A stretch of 64,000 nucleotides of DNA, from NCBI RefSeq assembly GCF_021026335.1, contig NZ_JAJNCY010000003.1, positions 310,001 through 374,000 of the forward strand, given 5' to 3'. This document shows positions 41,092-49,635 of the stretch, piece after piece. The notes beneath the pieces are model-generated. The model was not told the origin of the DNA, ran no database searches, and saw nothing but the letters and a program-made list of their open reading frames with translations. The number at the start of each line of letters is the position of its first letter. Within the stretch, counting starts at the first letter, position 1. The position numbers and the translations under genes are program-made. The stretch is from Rhizobium sp. C1. Lineage in GTDB: Bacteria; Pseudomonadota; Alphaproteobacteria; Rhizobiales; Rhizobiaceae.

Positions 41092-42636
41092 ATGAACGTG
41101 CTCCAGCCCCTCCCCAACAAGGACGTGCTGGAGCCGACCTCCTTTGTCGATCCGGGGCAAGCGGACGCGCGGCTTGTCGCGAGTCCATCCCCATCCGCGA
41201 CCATTGAGACCGAGCTTGACGCGATGCCGATCGCCGAAAGCTCCATCAGCGGAATTTCTGAAGCAGGCGTAGGCGATCTTCTTTTCGCCTATGCCAACGG
41301 TCATTTCGACCCGGTCGCGGTTCTGGATCGTCTTACTGCCACGATTGATGCCACACGCTCCGGCCAGGAGGCGGTCTTGCGTCTTGTTCCGGGGGCGCGG
41401 GAGGCGGCAATCGAAAGCGCCGCCCGATGGGCCTCCGGCACACCTCGCCCGCTGGAAGGCATCCCCTTCGGAATAAAGGACATTATCGACGTCGCCGGAA
41501 CGGAAGTGACAAGCGGCTCGCACTTTACCGGTCACCGCATCGCCCCTGCCGATGCTCACGTCGTCGCTCGCCTCAGGGCAGCCGGCGCCATACCGTTCGC
41601 GATGACCGCCACCAGCGAATTTGCCTGCGGCGGCCCGCACAATCCCCGCTACGGCGCCGTCACCAATCCGTGGGACGCGACCCGCTGGACCGGCGGCTCC
41701 TCCACCGGCTCGGGCGCCGCGCTCGCCGCCCGGCTGATGCCGCTTGCGCTCGGCACCGACACCGGCGGCTCGATCCGCGTGCCGTCCTGCTGGTGCGGAA
41801 CGACGGGCCTCAAGCCGACCCGAGAGAAAGTGTCTCGCGACCGCGTCGCGTCCCTCTCGTGGACGCTCGACCATATAGGCCCCATGGCTCGATCCGCCCG
41901 GGATATCGCCCGCGTCCTGCCCTTCATGACGGCATCGCCAGATCCGAAACTCGCCAAAGACTGCGCCGCTATGTTCGGAGACCTCGACATTTCCGGCCTG
42001 CGCATCGGCGTGCCTACCAGCTGGTTCACCGAGAATGTTGACGAAGCCGTCCTGGCGAACTGGAAGACCGCGCTGGAAACCTTGGGAAATCTGGGCGGCA
42101 CTCTGATTGATCTGCCGCCTATCGATGTCCGCCCTTTTCACGAGGCAGGCTGGGTCGTTCTGCAGAGCGAGCTCGCAGCGCTCCATGCGGACAGGGCAGA
42201 TCGCAGCGACCTCATGGATCCCGGCATGCTCGGCCGCCTGCGAAAGGGCATGGCCTTCAGCGCCATGGATTATACGCGTGCACTTCAGGCGCGAGTCACC
42301 GCGCAAGACAGTTTCCTGAGCGCAATGGCAGATGTTGATCTCATGATCACACCGGGCATCGGCGGCGAAGCGGGTTCGCTCGAGACACTCACCGTGGATG
42401 TCAACGGCACGCCGATGAGCTTCCAGGACCTCATTTCCCGGAACACCATGATCTTCGACTTCACAGGCTTCCCCGCGCTGATGCTGCCCACGGGAATTGG
42501 CCGCACCGGATTGCCGACGGGCATGCAGATCGTCGGAAGACCGCATGCAGAGGCGCTTTGCCTTCTCGCCGGCGCGGCCTTTCAAGCCGTGATGGCCCAT
42601 CATCGCCTGGTGCCGCCGGGCATAGCCACAGCCTGA
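41092..42636 (+). CDS. Amidase signature enzyme (second of three)
   Basis: The 514-residue enzyme has the Ser-cisSer-Lys triad: lysine in PFGIKDIIDV (about 128), GGSSTGSGAAL (about 204) and GTDTGGSIRVP (about 226). About 60 extra N-terminal residues of low complexity precede the catalytic domain. The gene begins 4 bases after the RutA-like stop, so it is in the same operon. It would hydrolyse an amide or ureide made from the ring-opened product. A Glu-tRNA(Gln) amidotransferase subunit A role is unlikely, because no GatB or GatC is near. Confidence 0.87.
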   Translation: MNVLQPLPNKDVLEPTSFVDPGQADARLVASPSPSATIETELDAMPIAESSISGISEAGVGDLLFAYANGHFDPVAVLDRLTATIDATRSGQEAVLRLVPGAREAAIESAARWASGTPRPLEGIPFGIKDIIDVAGTEVTSGSHFTGHRIAPADAHVVARLRAAGAIPFAMTATSEFACGGPHNPRYGAVTNPWDATRWTGGSSTGSGAALAARLMPLALGTDTGGSIRVPSCWCGTTGLKPTREKVSRDRVASLSWTLDHIGPMARSARDIARVLPFMTASPDPKLAKDCAAMFGDLDISGLRIGVPTSWFTENVDEAVLANWKTALETLGNLGGTLIDLPPIDVRPFHEAGWVVLQSELAALHADRADRSDLMDPGMLGRLRKGMAFSAMDYTRALQARVTAQDSFLSAMADVDLMITPGIGGEAGSLETLTVDVNGTPMSFQDLISRNTMIFDFTGFPALMLPTGIGRTGLPTGMQIVGRPHAEALCLLAGAAFQAVMAHHRLVPPGIATA

Positions 42637-42646
42637 AGGCAAAGCC

Positions 42647-43987
42647 ATGAACCTGCAAACACCGCATGCCTTCGAACCGCCATCCGCAATCGCGCCGAAC
42701 TGCTTGACCGCAACGCAGGCTTTGCAGGCGCTGCAAAAGGACCGCGTCTCCGCAATAGAGCTCGTCAAAGCCTGCCTGCAGCGGATCGAGGAACGGAACC
42801 ACGACGTTCGCGCCTGGCTGCACATCAACGCCCATGCGCTGGAGCAGGCTGCAAAGCTCGACGCCCTGCCCAAGGATCAGCGCGGCAAGCTGCATGGTCT
42901 GCCGATCGGTATCAAGGATGTCTTCGAGACCAAGGACATGCCGACAACATTCAACTCACCGAATTTCCAAGGCCATCAGCCCGGCCAGGATGCGGCGGTC
43001 GTCGATCTCCTGCGCGCGGAAGGGGCGATTATTCTCGGCAAGACGGACACGACCGAATTCGCCGCTGCCGGCCGCAATGCCGCCACAGGCAATCCGCACG
43101 ACACGCAATTCTCCTCCGGTGGTTCCTCCGCCGGTTCCGCGGCCTCTGTCGCAGACTTCCACGTGCCGCTCTCGATCGGTACGCAGACCGGTGGCTCCAC
43201 CATCCGCCCCGCCTCCTTCTGCGGCGTATACGCGTTCAAGCCCACTTTCGGCATGGTCAGCCGCGAGGGATTCAAGATCTATGCCAACAGCCTCGACACC
43301 GTCGGCTGGTACGGCCGCTCGGTGGCCGATCTTGCGCTGCTTGCAGACGTGTTCGGGTTGACAGAGACCATCCGACCAAAGCCTAGCACCCTACGCTTGC
43401 GGATCTGCATGAGCCTCGGTCCTTATTGCGATCGGCTGCAGCCGGAAGCCCTTCATGCCATGAACGTCGCTGCAGACCGTCTTCGCCATGGTGGGCACGA
43501 GGTGGCCGGGAGCGATCTGCCCGCTGATTTTGACGCTCTGGACGGCCACCACCGCACCATCCTGCATCGCGAGGGTGCCGCAGCCTTCCGCAATCTCGCC
43601 CGCCGCTTTGGTGGCGAGCTTCACGACGACTTCCATCACCGGGTCGAAAACCGCGACAGGCGCAGCCTGACCGAACTGCGTCACGCTTACGATGCAGCCG
43701 CGCAGGCGCGCGTTGCGTTCGATGCGCTTGCTGGCGACTTCGACGCGATCCTCGTTCCGAGCGCCCCGGGCTATGCGCCGGAAGGCCGACACCCGGGCGA
43801 TCCGGTTTTCAATGCCATGTGGACGCTTCTCGGTGTGCCTTGCGTCAACATTCCCGTATTCCTCCCGGACGCGCCTCTGCCGATCGGGATCACACTGACG
43901 GGACCTCGCTTCAGCGATTGCGCGCTGCTTGCGTCTGCAGGCCTCGTCGCGCCGCTGATCGATTGCGCCCCCACTCCACACGTCTGA
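42647..43987 (+). CDS. Amidase signature enzyme (third of three)
   Basis: The 446-residue enzyme shows the amidase triad region (PIGIKDVFETKD near 88; GGSSAGSAASV near 163; GTQTGGSTIRP near 185). Its sequence differs clearly from the amidases at 31977 and 41092, so the three are not recent copies and probably act on different intermediates. It starts 11 bases after the previous amidase. Resemblance to indole-acetamide-type and allophanate-type hydrolases is general only. The substrate is unknown. Confidence 0.85.
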   Translation: MNLQTPHAFEPPSAIAPNCLTATQALQALQKDRVSAIELVKACLQRIEERNHDVRAWLHINAHALEQAAKLDALPKDQRGKLHGLPIGIKDVFETKDMPTTFNSPNFQGHQPGQDAAVVDLLRAEGAIILGKTDTTEFAAAGRNAATGNPHDTQFSSGGSSAGSAASVADFHVPLSIGTQTGGSTIRPASFCGVYAFKPTFGMVSREGFKIYANSLDTVGWYGRSVADLALLADVFGLTETIRPKPSTLRLRICMSLGPYCDRLQPEALHAMNVAADRLRHGGHEVAGSDLPADFDALDGHHRTILHREGAAAFRNLARRFGGELHDDFHHRVENRDRRSLTELRHAYDAAAQARVAFDALAGDFDAILVPSAPGYAPEGRHPGDPVFNAMWTLLGVPCVNIPVFLPDAPLPIGITLTGPRFSDCALLASAGLVAPLIDCAPTPHV

Positions 43988-43997
43988 AGAGGATGAA

Positions 43998-44624
43998 ATG
44001 ACGGAAACGGACCTGAGCGCCAACTACGCCGCCGCCTATAACAATCGGATCGGCTTTGGAAAGAAGCCCGCGCTCATCCTGATCGATTTCGTGCAAGCCT
44101 ATTTCGAACCCTCCAGCCCCCTTTATGCGGGCGTGGATGCGGCGCTCGCCTCTGCGCTTCGCATTCGCGAGGCGGCGCGGGCAAAGGGCATGCCGGTGAT
44201 CCTCACAGGAGTGGTTCTGCACCCCTCAGGTCTCGATGGCGGCCGCTTCTTTCAGAAGGCGAAACCGCTCGCCTGCTTCACGGCTGATAATCCTTTGGGT
44301 GCGTGGCCGCATGGGCTGGCCCCCTACGCGGACGAGTTCGTGGTCACGAAACAATATCCGAGCGCGTTTTTTGGAACGTCGCTCGCGCCGCTTCTTGTCA
44401 GCATGGGCGTGGACAATGTCATCCTGACAGGCCTCACCACCAGCGGCTGTGTGCGCGCGAGCTGTGTCGATGCGATGTCGCACGGCTTCATCACCACGGT
44501 CGTTGGCGACGCTTGCGGCGACCGTCATCCGGCACCGCACGAAGCCAATCTCTTCGACATGAATGCAAAATATGCCGACGTGGTCTCCGAAGCGGAAATT
44601 CTCGAGTTTGTTAGAAGCCTTTAA
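43998..44624 (+). CDS. Isochorismatase-fold amidohydrolase (N-carbamoylsarcosine amidase-like)
   Basis: The 208-residue enzyme has the cysteine-hydrolase triad of the isochorismatase fold: aspartate in LILIDFVQAYF (about 29), lysine in VVTKQYPSAFFGTSL (about 118) and the nucleophile in TTSGCVRASCVDA (about 152). The wording (VQAYFEPSSPLYAG, ACGDRHPAPHEANLFDMNAK) is closest to N-carbamoylsarcosine amidases and maleamate hydrolases, which release ammonia from carbamoyl or amide groups. RutB belongs to the same fold. It is the last gene of the RutA operon, 10 bases after the amidase. Confidence 0.88.
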   Translation: MTETDLSANYAAAYNNRIGFGKKPALILIDFVQAYFEPSSPLYAGVDAALASALRIREAARAKGMPVILTGVVLHPSGLDGGRFFQKAKPLACFTADNPLGAWPHGLAPYADEFVVTKQYPSAFFGTSLAPLLVSMGVDNVILTGLTTSGCVRASCVDAMSHGFITTVVGDACGDRHPAPHEANLFDMNAKYADVVSEAEILEFVRSL

Positions 44625-45119
44625 GGCGACAAGATCGCCGCTGGAATCACCGGCTTGCGTCTCAGATTCCACCATCGTGCATGCCGCCTACTCCCGCCTG
44701 CCCCATTTGCCCGCAACAGCGCCGGAATAACAGGCCCCGCGGGCGGGTCTTGCATGTGCCTATCTCCTCGGTCTCGCCTTGTACCTGTTCAGAGCGAGAA
44801 ACTCCGTCGATGAATTCGCGACTGGTAGCCGGTAGGGCGCGTACATTGGCATCTGACCGGTTCTTATTCAGCGACGGTGCCGCCCTTAGGCGACATCTCT
44901 TTATTATCAATGCACTGGACGTGAGAGAAGAATCGTGGCCTATCTGATAGTTGTGCCTTTTTGGGCGCTGTCAGGATCAAGATGCATGAAGCCACTGGGC
45001 AGAACGCGTGACAAATCAAAACGTGAGGCAACGTCGACGGGCTTTCGAGCGGTCGCATCGCTGCACCATGGAATATTGAGGTTTGACTTTGCTTCGGGCT
45101 TGTTGTCGCGAGGTGCGTC
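44625..45119. other. Gap before repB where repA would be expected; no gene found
   Basis: About 495 bases separate the amidohydrolase from repB. Frames of 60-90 residues exist on both strands, but none has RepA (ParA) motifs such as a Walker A lysine loop, and none has a good start. The stretch must hold the promoter for repB-repC unless transcription enters from the RutA operon. I see no parS-like palindrome in it. Confidence 0.5.
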
Positions 45120-46139
45120 ATGAGCCGTCGGAAGCTTGCGGGCTCAACCTTCAGCCTGGTGCCTCAGGCTGCTCCTGCAAAACAGGCGGAGCAGGCGGTT
45201 GAGAAGCAGGCAGCGACGCGTGCAGCGCAGTCCCCTGCCCGTGCCCCTGCCAATACAGAGCAGACGGGTCTCGTCAGGCTCGATACCGCGCTGATCGACC
45301 CTTCCCCGTTTGCTGACCGTCTGCTGGACGATGATCACGAACGCTTTGCAGCTTTCGTCAAGAGCGTTGCGGACCACGGCCAGCAGGTGCCGATACGTGT
45401 TCGCCCCCATCCCGAGATGGCCGGACGCTATCAGGTCGTTTACGGCCATCGGCGACTGGCCGCGGCCAAAGAGCTCAAGATTCCTGTGAACGCCCATGTC
45501 GTCGAGATCGACGATCGCGATCTGGCCGTTGCTCAAGGCATTGAAAACAGCGAGAGACAGGATCTTTCCTGGATCGAGAGAGCTCTGTTTGCCCGCAGGA
45601 TGGATGAGGCGGGATTTCGTCCCAGCGATATCTACACGGCCCTTTCGATCGACGACGCCGAACTTGCCCGTATGCGCGGCGTGAGCCGTCATGTTCCCAT
45701 GGATATTATCGAGGCCATAGGCCGCGCGCCGAAGATCGGCAGGCCGCGATGGGTTGCCATGGCGAAATCCTTTGCAAAAAATACAAATGCAGTTCAGAAC
45801 ATCCGGGAAATGTTGCAGTCCGAACGGATTCGCAAGATGGCGTCGGATGCCCGGTTCTCCTGGGTTTATGAGCTGATCGCCGAATCCCGGTCCGCTGGAA
45901 CGGGCAATGCGCCTTTGCGCGAAGCCGATGGCTTCGGCTTGGGCGAAATCAGCTATACGAGTAAACAGTTGCGTATCACGGCTGCCAACGAACGCGGACA
46001 GGCCTTCGCGGATTTCGTCAGAGCCGAGCTGCCGCGTTTGATCGAAGAGTTTAGCGCGCTGGATATCGTGACACCGAAGGCCTGTCAGATGACAGGGAAG
46101 AGCAACAGGAATAAGCCCGCTAGCGGGCCGAATGTTTAA
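45120..46139 (+). CDS. repB: RepB partition protein (first copy), not preceded by repA
   Basis: The 339-residue ParB-family protein has the nuclease-like core (HPEMAGRYQVVYGHRRLAAA, about 98-117), ENSERQDLSWIERALFARRM (about 142-161) and a helix-turn-helix with VPMDIIEAIGRAPKIGRPRW. RepB binds parS and works with RepA to segregate the replicon. The gene starts at ATG 45120. Normally repA directly precedes repB; here it does not. The stop is followed by the antisense RNA gene and repC, as in a normal repABC operon. This RepB differs strongly from the one at 58392, so they come from different repABC lineages. Confidence 0.9.
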   Translation: MSRRKLAGSTFSLVPQAAPAKQAEQAVEKQAATRAAQSPARAPANTEQTGLVRLDTALIDPSPFADRLLDDDHERFAAFVKSVADHGQQVPIRVRPHPEMAGRYQVVYGHRRLAAAKELKIPVNAHVVEIDDRDLAVAQGIENSERQDLSWIERALFARRMDEAGFRPSDIYTALSIDDAELARMRGVSRHVPMDIIEAIGRAPKIGRPRWVAMAKSFAKNTNAVQNIREMLQSERIRKMASDARFSWVYELIAESRSAGTGNAPLREADGFGLGEISYTSKQLRITAANERGQAFADFVRAELPRLIEEFSALDIVTPKACQMTGKSNRNKPASGPNV

Positions 46140-46162
46140 ATACCGAAAGGAAAACAAGCCGG

Positions 46163-46220
46163 TAAAAGAAAAGCTCCCAGAACGTCGCCGTCGTGGAAGC
46201 CTCTCTCTAAGTGTCGCAGC
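46163..46220 (-). ncRNA. ctRNA antisense to the repB-repC leader (first copy)
   Basis: On the minus strand a -35 TTGACT (46252-46247) precedes a stretch that ends in a hairpin (GCTTCCA pairing with TGGGAGC around a GACG/CGTT stem, 46200-46173) and a U-rich tail (46172-46163). The core of about 43 bases matches the second copy at 59365 with one mismatch. In repABC replicons such an RNA represses repC and sets incompatibility. The exact start and -10 are uncertain. Confidence 0.78.
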
Positions 46221-46310
46221 TTGAGAATCGCATTTCCCCGAATCATAGTCAAGAGTGTTTGGCGCCATTCATGGCGGGTGGTTTCTTTTGCCTTGTGGAA
46301 AGGTAGAAAG

Positions 46311-47603
46311 ATGCACACGGGAAATGTGACGACGCCCTTTGGGCGGCGGCCGATGACCTATGCGATGTTGACGGATCAGCTCGCAGCTCAAAGAATTGAC
46401 GAAAACGCCTCCGTCGACAAATGGAAGCTATATCGCTGGCTTTGTGAGGCCAGGACCAGGATTGGCGTTTCCGATCGCGCGCTTTCACTTCTGAATGCGC
46501 TCCTGAGCTTCTATCCGAAATCCGAGCTGCTGGGATCTGACAGTCTCATTGTCTTTCCGTCCAATGCGCAGCTGTCGCTGAGAGCGCATGGCATGGCAGA
46601 GGCGACGATCCGACGCCATATTGCAGCGCTGGTTGACGCCGGTCTGCTCATCAGACGCGACAGCGCCAACGGGAAGCGGTTTGCCAGACGCGACAGCGAA
46701 GGGGACATCGGGCAGGCCTTCGGTTTCTCGCTGGCGCCGCTTCTGCAGCGCGCGGAAGAACTGGAGGCCATGGCTGCCGAGGTTGTCGCAGAGCGGCTTC
46801 ATTTCCAGTCTCTGCGGGAACGGCTCACGATCTGCCGGCGCGATATCGTGAAACTGCTGGACGCCTCTGGCGACGAAGCTGACGTGGCTGAGGATGAAGA
46901 GATCGAACGCATGCGTAGCCTTTACAGAGACGTGATGGCAGGCCTCCCCCGAAAGCCGGATGTGTCGGAACTCGACGCGATAATCCTGGTCCTTGAAGCG
47001 CTCCGCGAAAATCTCGCCAACTACCTGGCGCATCGCCATAAAACTGAAAATTATAGCGGCAATCCCGCCCATTCTGAGCGGCACATACAGAATTCAAATA
47101 CACAATCCAAATATGAACTTGAACCTCGCTTTGAAACAAAGCCGGGTGAAAATCGCGACGTGGCAAATCAGGAAATGCCGGACATGATGAAGGGACAGAC
47201 AACGCACCGAGCGCCTGTCAGCTACCAGGCAGGACCCGTGCTGGAGAGTGCCGGACTGAAACCGTTCCCGCTGGCCATGGTTTTGTCCGCCTGCCCTGAA
47301 ATGCTGAATTATGGGCCCGGGGGCACAATTGGAAGCTGGCGCGACTTCCTGAGCGCTGCGGTCGTTGTCAGATCGATGTTGGGTGTCTCTCCGAGTGCCT
47401 TTGAGGAGGCCTGTGCGGTGATGGGACCTGAAAATGCCGCGACCGCGATTGCCTGCATTCTCGAGCGCGCCGGACACATCAATTCTGCTGGCGGCTACCT
47501 GCGCGACCTCACGCGCCGTGCGGAGCGCGGCGAATTTTCGCTGGGCCCGATGCTGATGGCGCAGTTGCGCGCCAATGGTGAAGTGGGCGTGAGACGAGCA
47601 TGA
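46311..47603 (+). CDS. repC: Replication initiator RepC
   Basis: The 430-residue protein fits repABC RepC: the start TPFGRRPMTYAMLTDQ, the winged-helix part (LLGSDSLIVFPSNAQLSLRA, then MAEATIRRHIAALVDAGLLI), a variable middle, and the conserved end (PENAATAIACILERAGHINS, GGYLRDLTRRAERGEFSLGP). RepC binds inside its own coding region and starts replication. The ATG at 46311 follows GAAAGGTAG; a longer frame from 46221 crosses the ctRNA. This is the only repC in the window, so replication of the replicon may depend on it. Confidence 0.93.
   Translation: MHTGNVTTPFGRRPMTYAMLTDQLAAQRIDENASVDKWKLYRWLCEARTRIGVSDRALSLLNALLSFYPKSELLGSDSLIVFPSNAQLSLRAHGMAEATIRRHIAALVDAGLLIRRDSANGKRFARRDSEGDIGQAFGFSLAPLLQRAEELEAMAAEVVAERLHFQSLRERLTICRRDIVKLLDASGDEADVAEDEEIERMRSLYRDVMAGLPRKPDVSELDAIILVLEALRENLANYLAHRHKTENYSGNPAHSERHIQNSNTQSKYELEPRFETKPGENRDVANQEMPDMMKGQTTHRAPVSYQAGPVLESAGLKPFPLAMVLSACPEMLNYGPGGTIGSWRDFLSAAVVVRSMLGVSPSAFEEACAVMGPENAATAIACILERAGHINSAGGYLRDLTRRAERGEFSLGPMLMAQLRANGEVGVRRA
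47030..47130. other. Probable oriV, AT-rich segment inside repC
   Basis: The middle of repC contains a clearly AT-richer stretch (for example AAACTGAAAATTATAG at about 47040 and AATTCAAATACACAATCC near 47091), in contrast to the GC-rich flanks. In studied repABC replicons the origin lies in such a segment of repC. The limits are approximate. Confidence 0.5.
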
Positions 47604-47631
47604 AAAACGCCGCGATCGGTAACCGCGGCGT
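47603..47631 (-). terminator. Rho-independent terminator between the convergent repC and FAH genes
   Basis: An 8-bp stem (ACGCCGCG / CGCGGCGT) with a 9-base loop is followed on the minus strand by TTTT (47606-47603). It would end the fucose operon after the FAH-family gene; it overlaps the repC stop. Confidence 0.72.
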
Positions 47632-47674
47632 GAAGAGGCTTGTTGTGTCGGGTCGGCTGTCGGCTGCTGTCCGG

Positions 47675-48526
47675 TCAGGACACGACGCGTTGCGTTTGAA
47701 CGCCGAGACCTTCGATCCCGAGCGTCATGACCTCGCCGCCTTTGAGATAGACTGGCGGCTTCTGTCCCATCCCGACGCCGGGAGGCGTGCCCGTCGAAAT
47801 GACGTCGCCGGGCTGCAGGCTCATGAAACGGCTGAGATAGGAAATCAGGAAGGGCACCTTGTAGACCATCGTTTTGGTGGAGCCGTTCTGATAGCGGTGA
47901 CCATCGACCTCGAGCCACATCTTCAGGTCATCGAGATTGCGGACTTCATCCGGGGTCACGAGCCAAGGACCAAGCGGACCGAATGTGTCGCAGCCCTTGC
48001 CCTTATCCCAGGTCCCTGCCCGCTCGATCTGGTATTCGCGTTCGGAGACGTCGTTGATGACGCAAAAGCCAGCGACATGCGACATGGCGTCAGCTTCGTC
48101 AATGTAGACGCCGCCCTTGCCGATGACGACGCCGAGCTCGACTTCCCAGTCGGTTTTGACCGAGCCTCGCGGAATTCTGACCTCGTCGTCAGGCCCGATA
48201 ATTGCAGAGGTCCACTTGTTGAAGACAACCGGCTCCGGAGGCACGGTCGCGCCGGTTTCGGCGGCATGGTCGGCATAGTTGAGACCGATGCAGATAAATT
48301 TTCCGACCTGGCCGACACAGGGACCGAGCCGCGTCTCCTTTTGCGGTGCGCCTGGGACCAAGGGAAGCTTGTTGATGTCCAACGTCTTGAGCCGGGATAT
48401 TGTGTCAGGCAGGAGCGATGCACCGGCCACGTCCGGTATGACAGCTGACAGGTCACGAATACGGCCCTGCTCGTCGAGAAGACCAGGCTTTTCCTGTCCG
48501 GCAGGACCATAGCGCAGCAGTTTCAT
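47675..48526 (-). CDS. FAH-family hydrolase, probable 2,4-diketo-3-deoxy-L-fuconate hydrolase
   Basis: The 283-residue protein has the fumarylacetoacetate-hydrolase metal site: CIGLNYADHAAETG (about 78-91), PVVFNKWTSAIIGP, the acidic residues in DWEVELGVVIGKG (about 125), and STGTPPGVGMGQKPP. In the non-phosphorylating L-fucose pathway such an enzyme cleaves 2,4-diketo-3-deoxy-L-fuconate to pyruvate and lactate. The role is inferred from the operon; related enzymes serve other diketo acids. It starts after AGGAGACT and is last in the operon from 54557. Confidence 0.85.
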   Translation of the reverse strand: MKLLRYGPAGQEKPGLLDEQGRIRDLSAVIPDVAGASLLPDTISRLKTLDINKLPLVPGAPQKETRLGPCVGQVGKFICIGLNYADHAAETGATVPPEPVVFNKWTSAIIGPDDEVRIPRGSVKTDWEVELGVVIGKGGVYIDEADAMSHVAGFCVINDVSEREYQIERAGTWDKGKGCDTFGPLGPWLVTPDEVRNLDDLKMWLEVDGHRYQNGSTKTMVYKVPFLISYLSRFMSLQPGDVISTGTPPGVGMGQKPPVYLKGGEVMTLGIEGLGVQTQRVVS

Positions 48527-48602
48527 AGGGGAGTCTCCTGTTGGGATGGAATAGGCCCGGCATTATTCGTGCCGGGCCGGAAAATATTAGAAAACGCGTT
48601 GA

Positions 48603-49550
48603 TCAATCGTAGAGAACTGCGGCGATCTTCGGGTCGTTGATATTGGACTTATCGTACCAGTAGAAGCCGGTGTCGATATGCTTCTGAACCGGTTGACCCT
48701 TGACGGCAGCAAGCGCGGCTTTGACGGTTTCATAACCGATCCCCACCGGGTTCTGCGTAATCGCGCCCGCCATGACACCGTCGTTGATCGCCTGCTTCTG
48801 CGCCTTGCCGGAGTCGTAGCCGATAATGACGATCTTCGACTTGCCGCTTTCCTTCACACCATTGACCACGCCAATGGCCGAACCTTCGTTCGCGCCGAAG
48901 AAGCCCTTGATGTCTGGATGTGCGGTGATGATCGACTTGGTGATTTCCGTCGATTGAAGCTGGTCGCCCGCACCATACTGGATGTCGACGATCTGGATTT
49001 TCGGATACTTGGACTTGATCTGGTTGACAAAGCCGTCGCGGCGGTCAATGCCGGTGCGCGAGGTCTGATCGTGAACCACGAGAGCAACCTTGCCTTCGTT
49101 GCCTATTAGAGCTGCCATCTTGTCAGCTGCCAGGGCTGCTGCTGCAACGTTGTCCGTCGAGCAGGTTGTTACTGGAATGTCGCTATCCACGCCGGAGTCG
49201 AAAGCGATAACCGGGATCTTCTCCGATTGGGCCTTCTTGAGAAGCGGGATGGCGGCCTGGCTGTCCAGTGCGGCGAAGCCGATGGCGGCCGGATGCTTGG
49301 CGAGTGCCGCGGTCAGCATATCGATCTGTTTGTCGACCTGCGCTTCGGTATCAGGACCTTCGAACGTGACCTGAAGGTCAAATTCCTTGGCGGCCTTGTC
49401 CGCGCCGGCTTTGACGGCCTGCCAGAACTGATGCTGGAAGCCCTTCGAAATCAGCGGAATGTAAATTTTGTCGGCAGCCTTTGCGACACCGGTCGCTGCG
49501 ACCACGGCGGTCGCGCTGACGGCGCCGAGAAATGTACGTCTCGTGAACAT
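48603..49550 (-). CDS. Sugar ABC transporter binding protein (RbsB-like)
   Basis: The 315-residue protein starts with a signal peptide (RRTFLGAVSATAVVAATG, cleavage after AKA) and shows the periplasmic-binding-protein fold of ribose-type proteins (IPLISKGFQHQFWQAVKAGA, AALDSQAAIPLLKKAQSEKI, PVIAFDSGVDSD, KIVIIGYDSGKAQ). Two arginines at the start hint at possible Tat export. The ATG at 49550 has GGAGGAC directly before it. It probably binds L-fucose or a related deoxysugar and passes it to the permease at 49636. Confidence 0.88.
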   Translation of the reverse strand: MFTRRTFLGAVSATAVVAATGVAKAADKIYIPLISKGFQHQFWQAVKAGADKAAKEFDLQVTFEGPDTEAQVDKQIDMLTAALAKHPAAIGFAALDSQAAIPLLKKAQSEKIPVIAFDSGVDSDIPVTTCSTDNVAAAALAADKMAALIGNEGKVALVVHDQTSRTGIDRRDGFVNQIKSKYPKIQIVDIQYGAGDQLQSTEITKSIITAHPDIKGFFGANEGSAIGVVNGVKESGKSKIVIIGYDSGKAQKQAINDGVMAGAITQNPVGIGYETVKAALAAVKGQPVQKHIDTGFYWYDKSNINDPKIAAVLYD

Positions 49551-49635
49551 GATGTCCTCCTCAGGTTGGTTCACTTCATTTTGTGATAGTCACGGGGCGT
49601 TCAGTGCCCTTCTGTTTTGGTCGGAACGGAAACCT

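Noticed and set aside
39952-42873. Very long open frame (973 codons) on the minus strand across the RutA-like and amidase genes
   Set aside because: It is antisense to two well-supported genes, has no family motif and arises from strong third-position GC bias.
31416-44624. Calling the cluster a standard uracil (Rut) pathway
   Set aside because: RutC, RutD, RutE and RutG counterparts are missing and three amidases plus an ABC importer are present instead.
44681-45123. Short frames before the first repB considered as a repA remnant
   Set aside because: No Walker motif or RepA C-terminal wording (as seen at the end of the repA at 57117) could be found in any frame.
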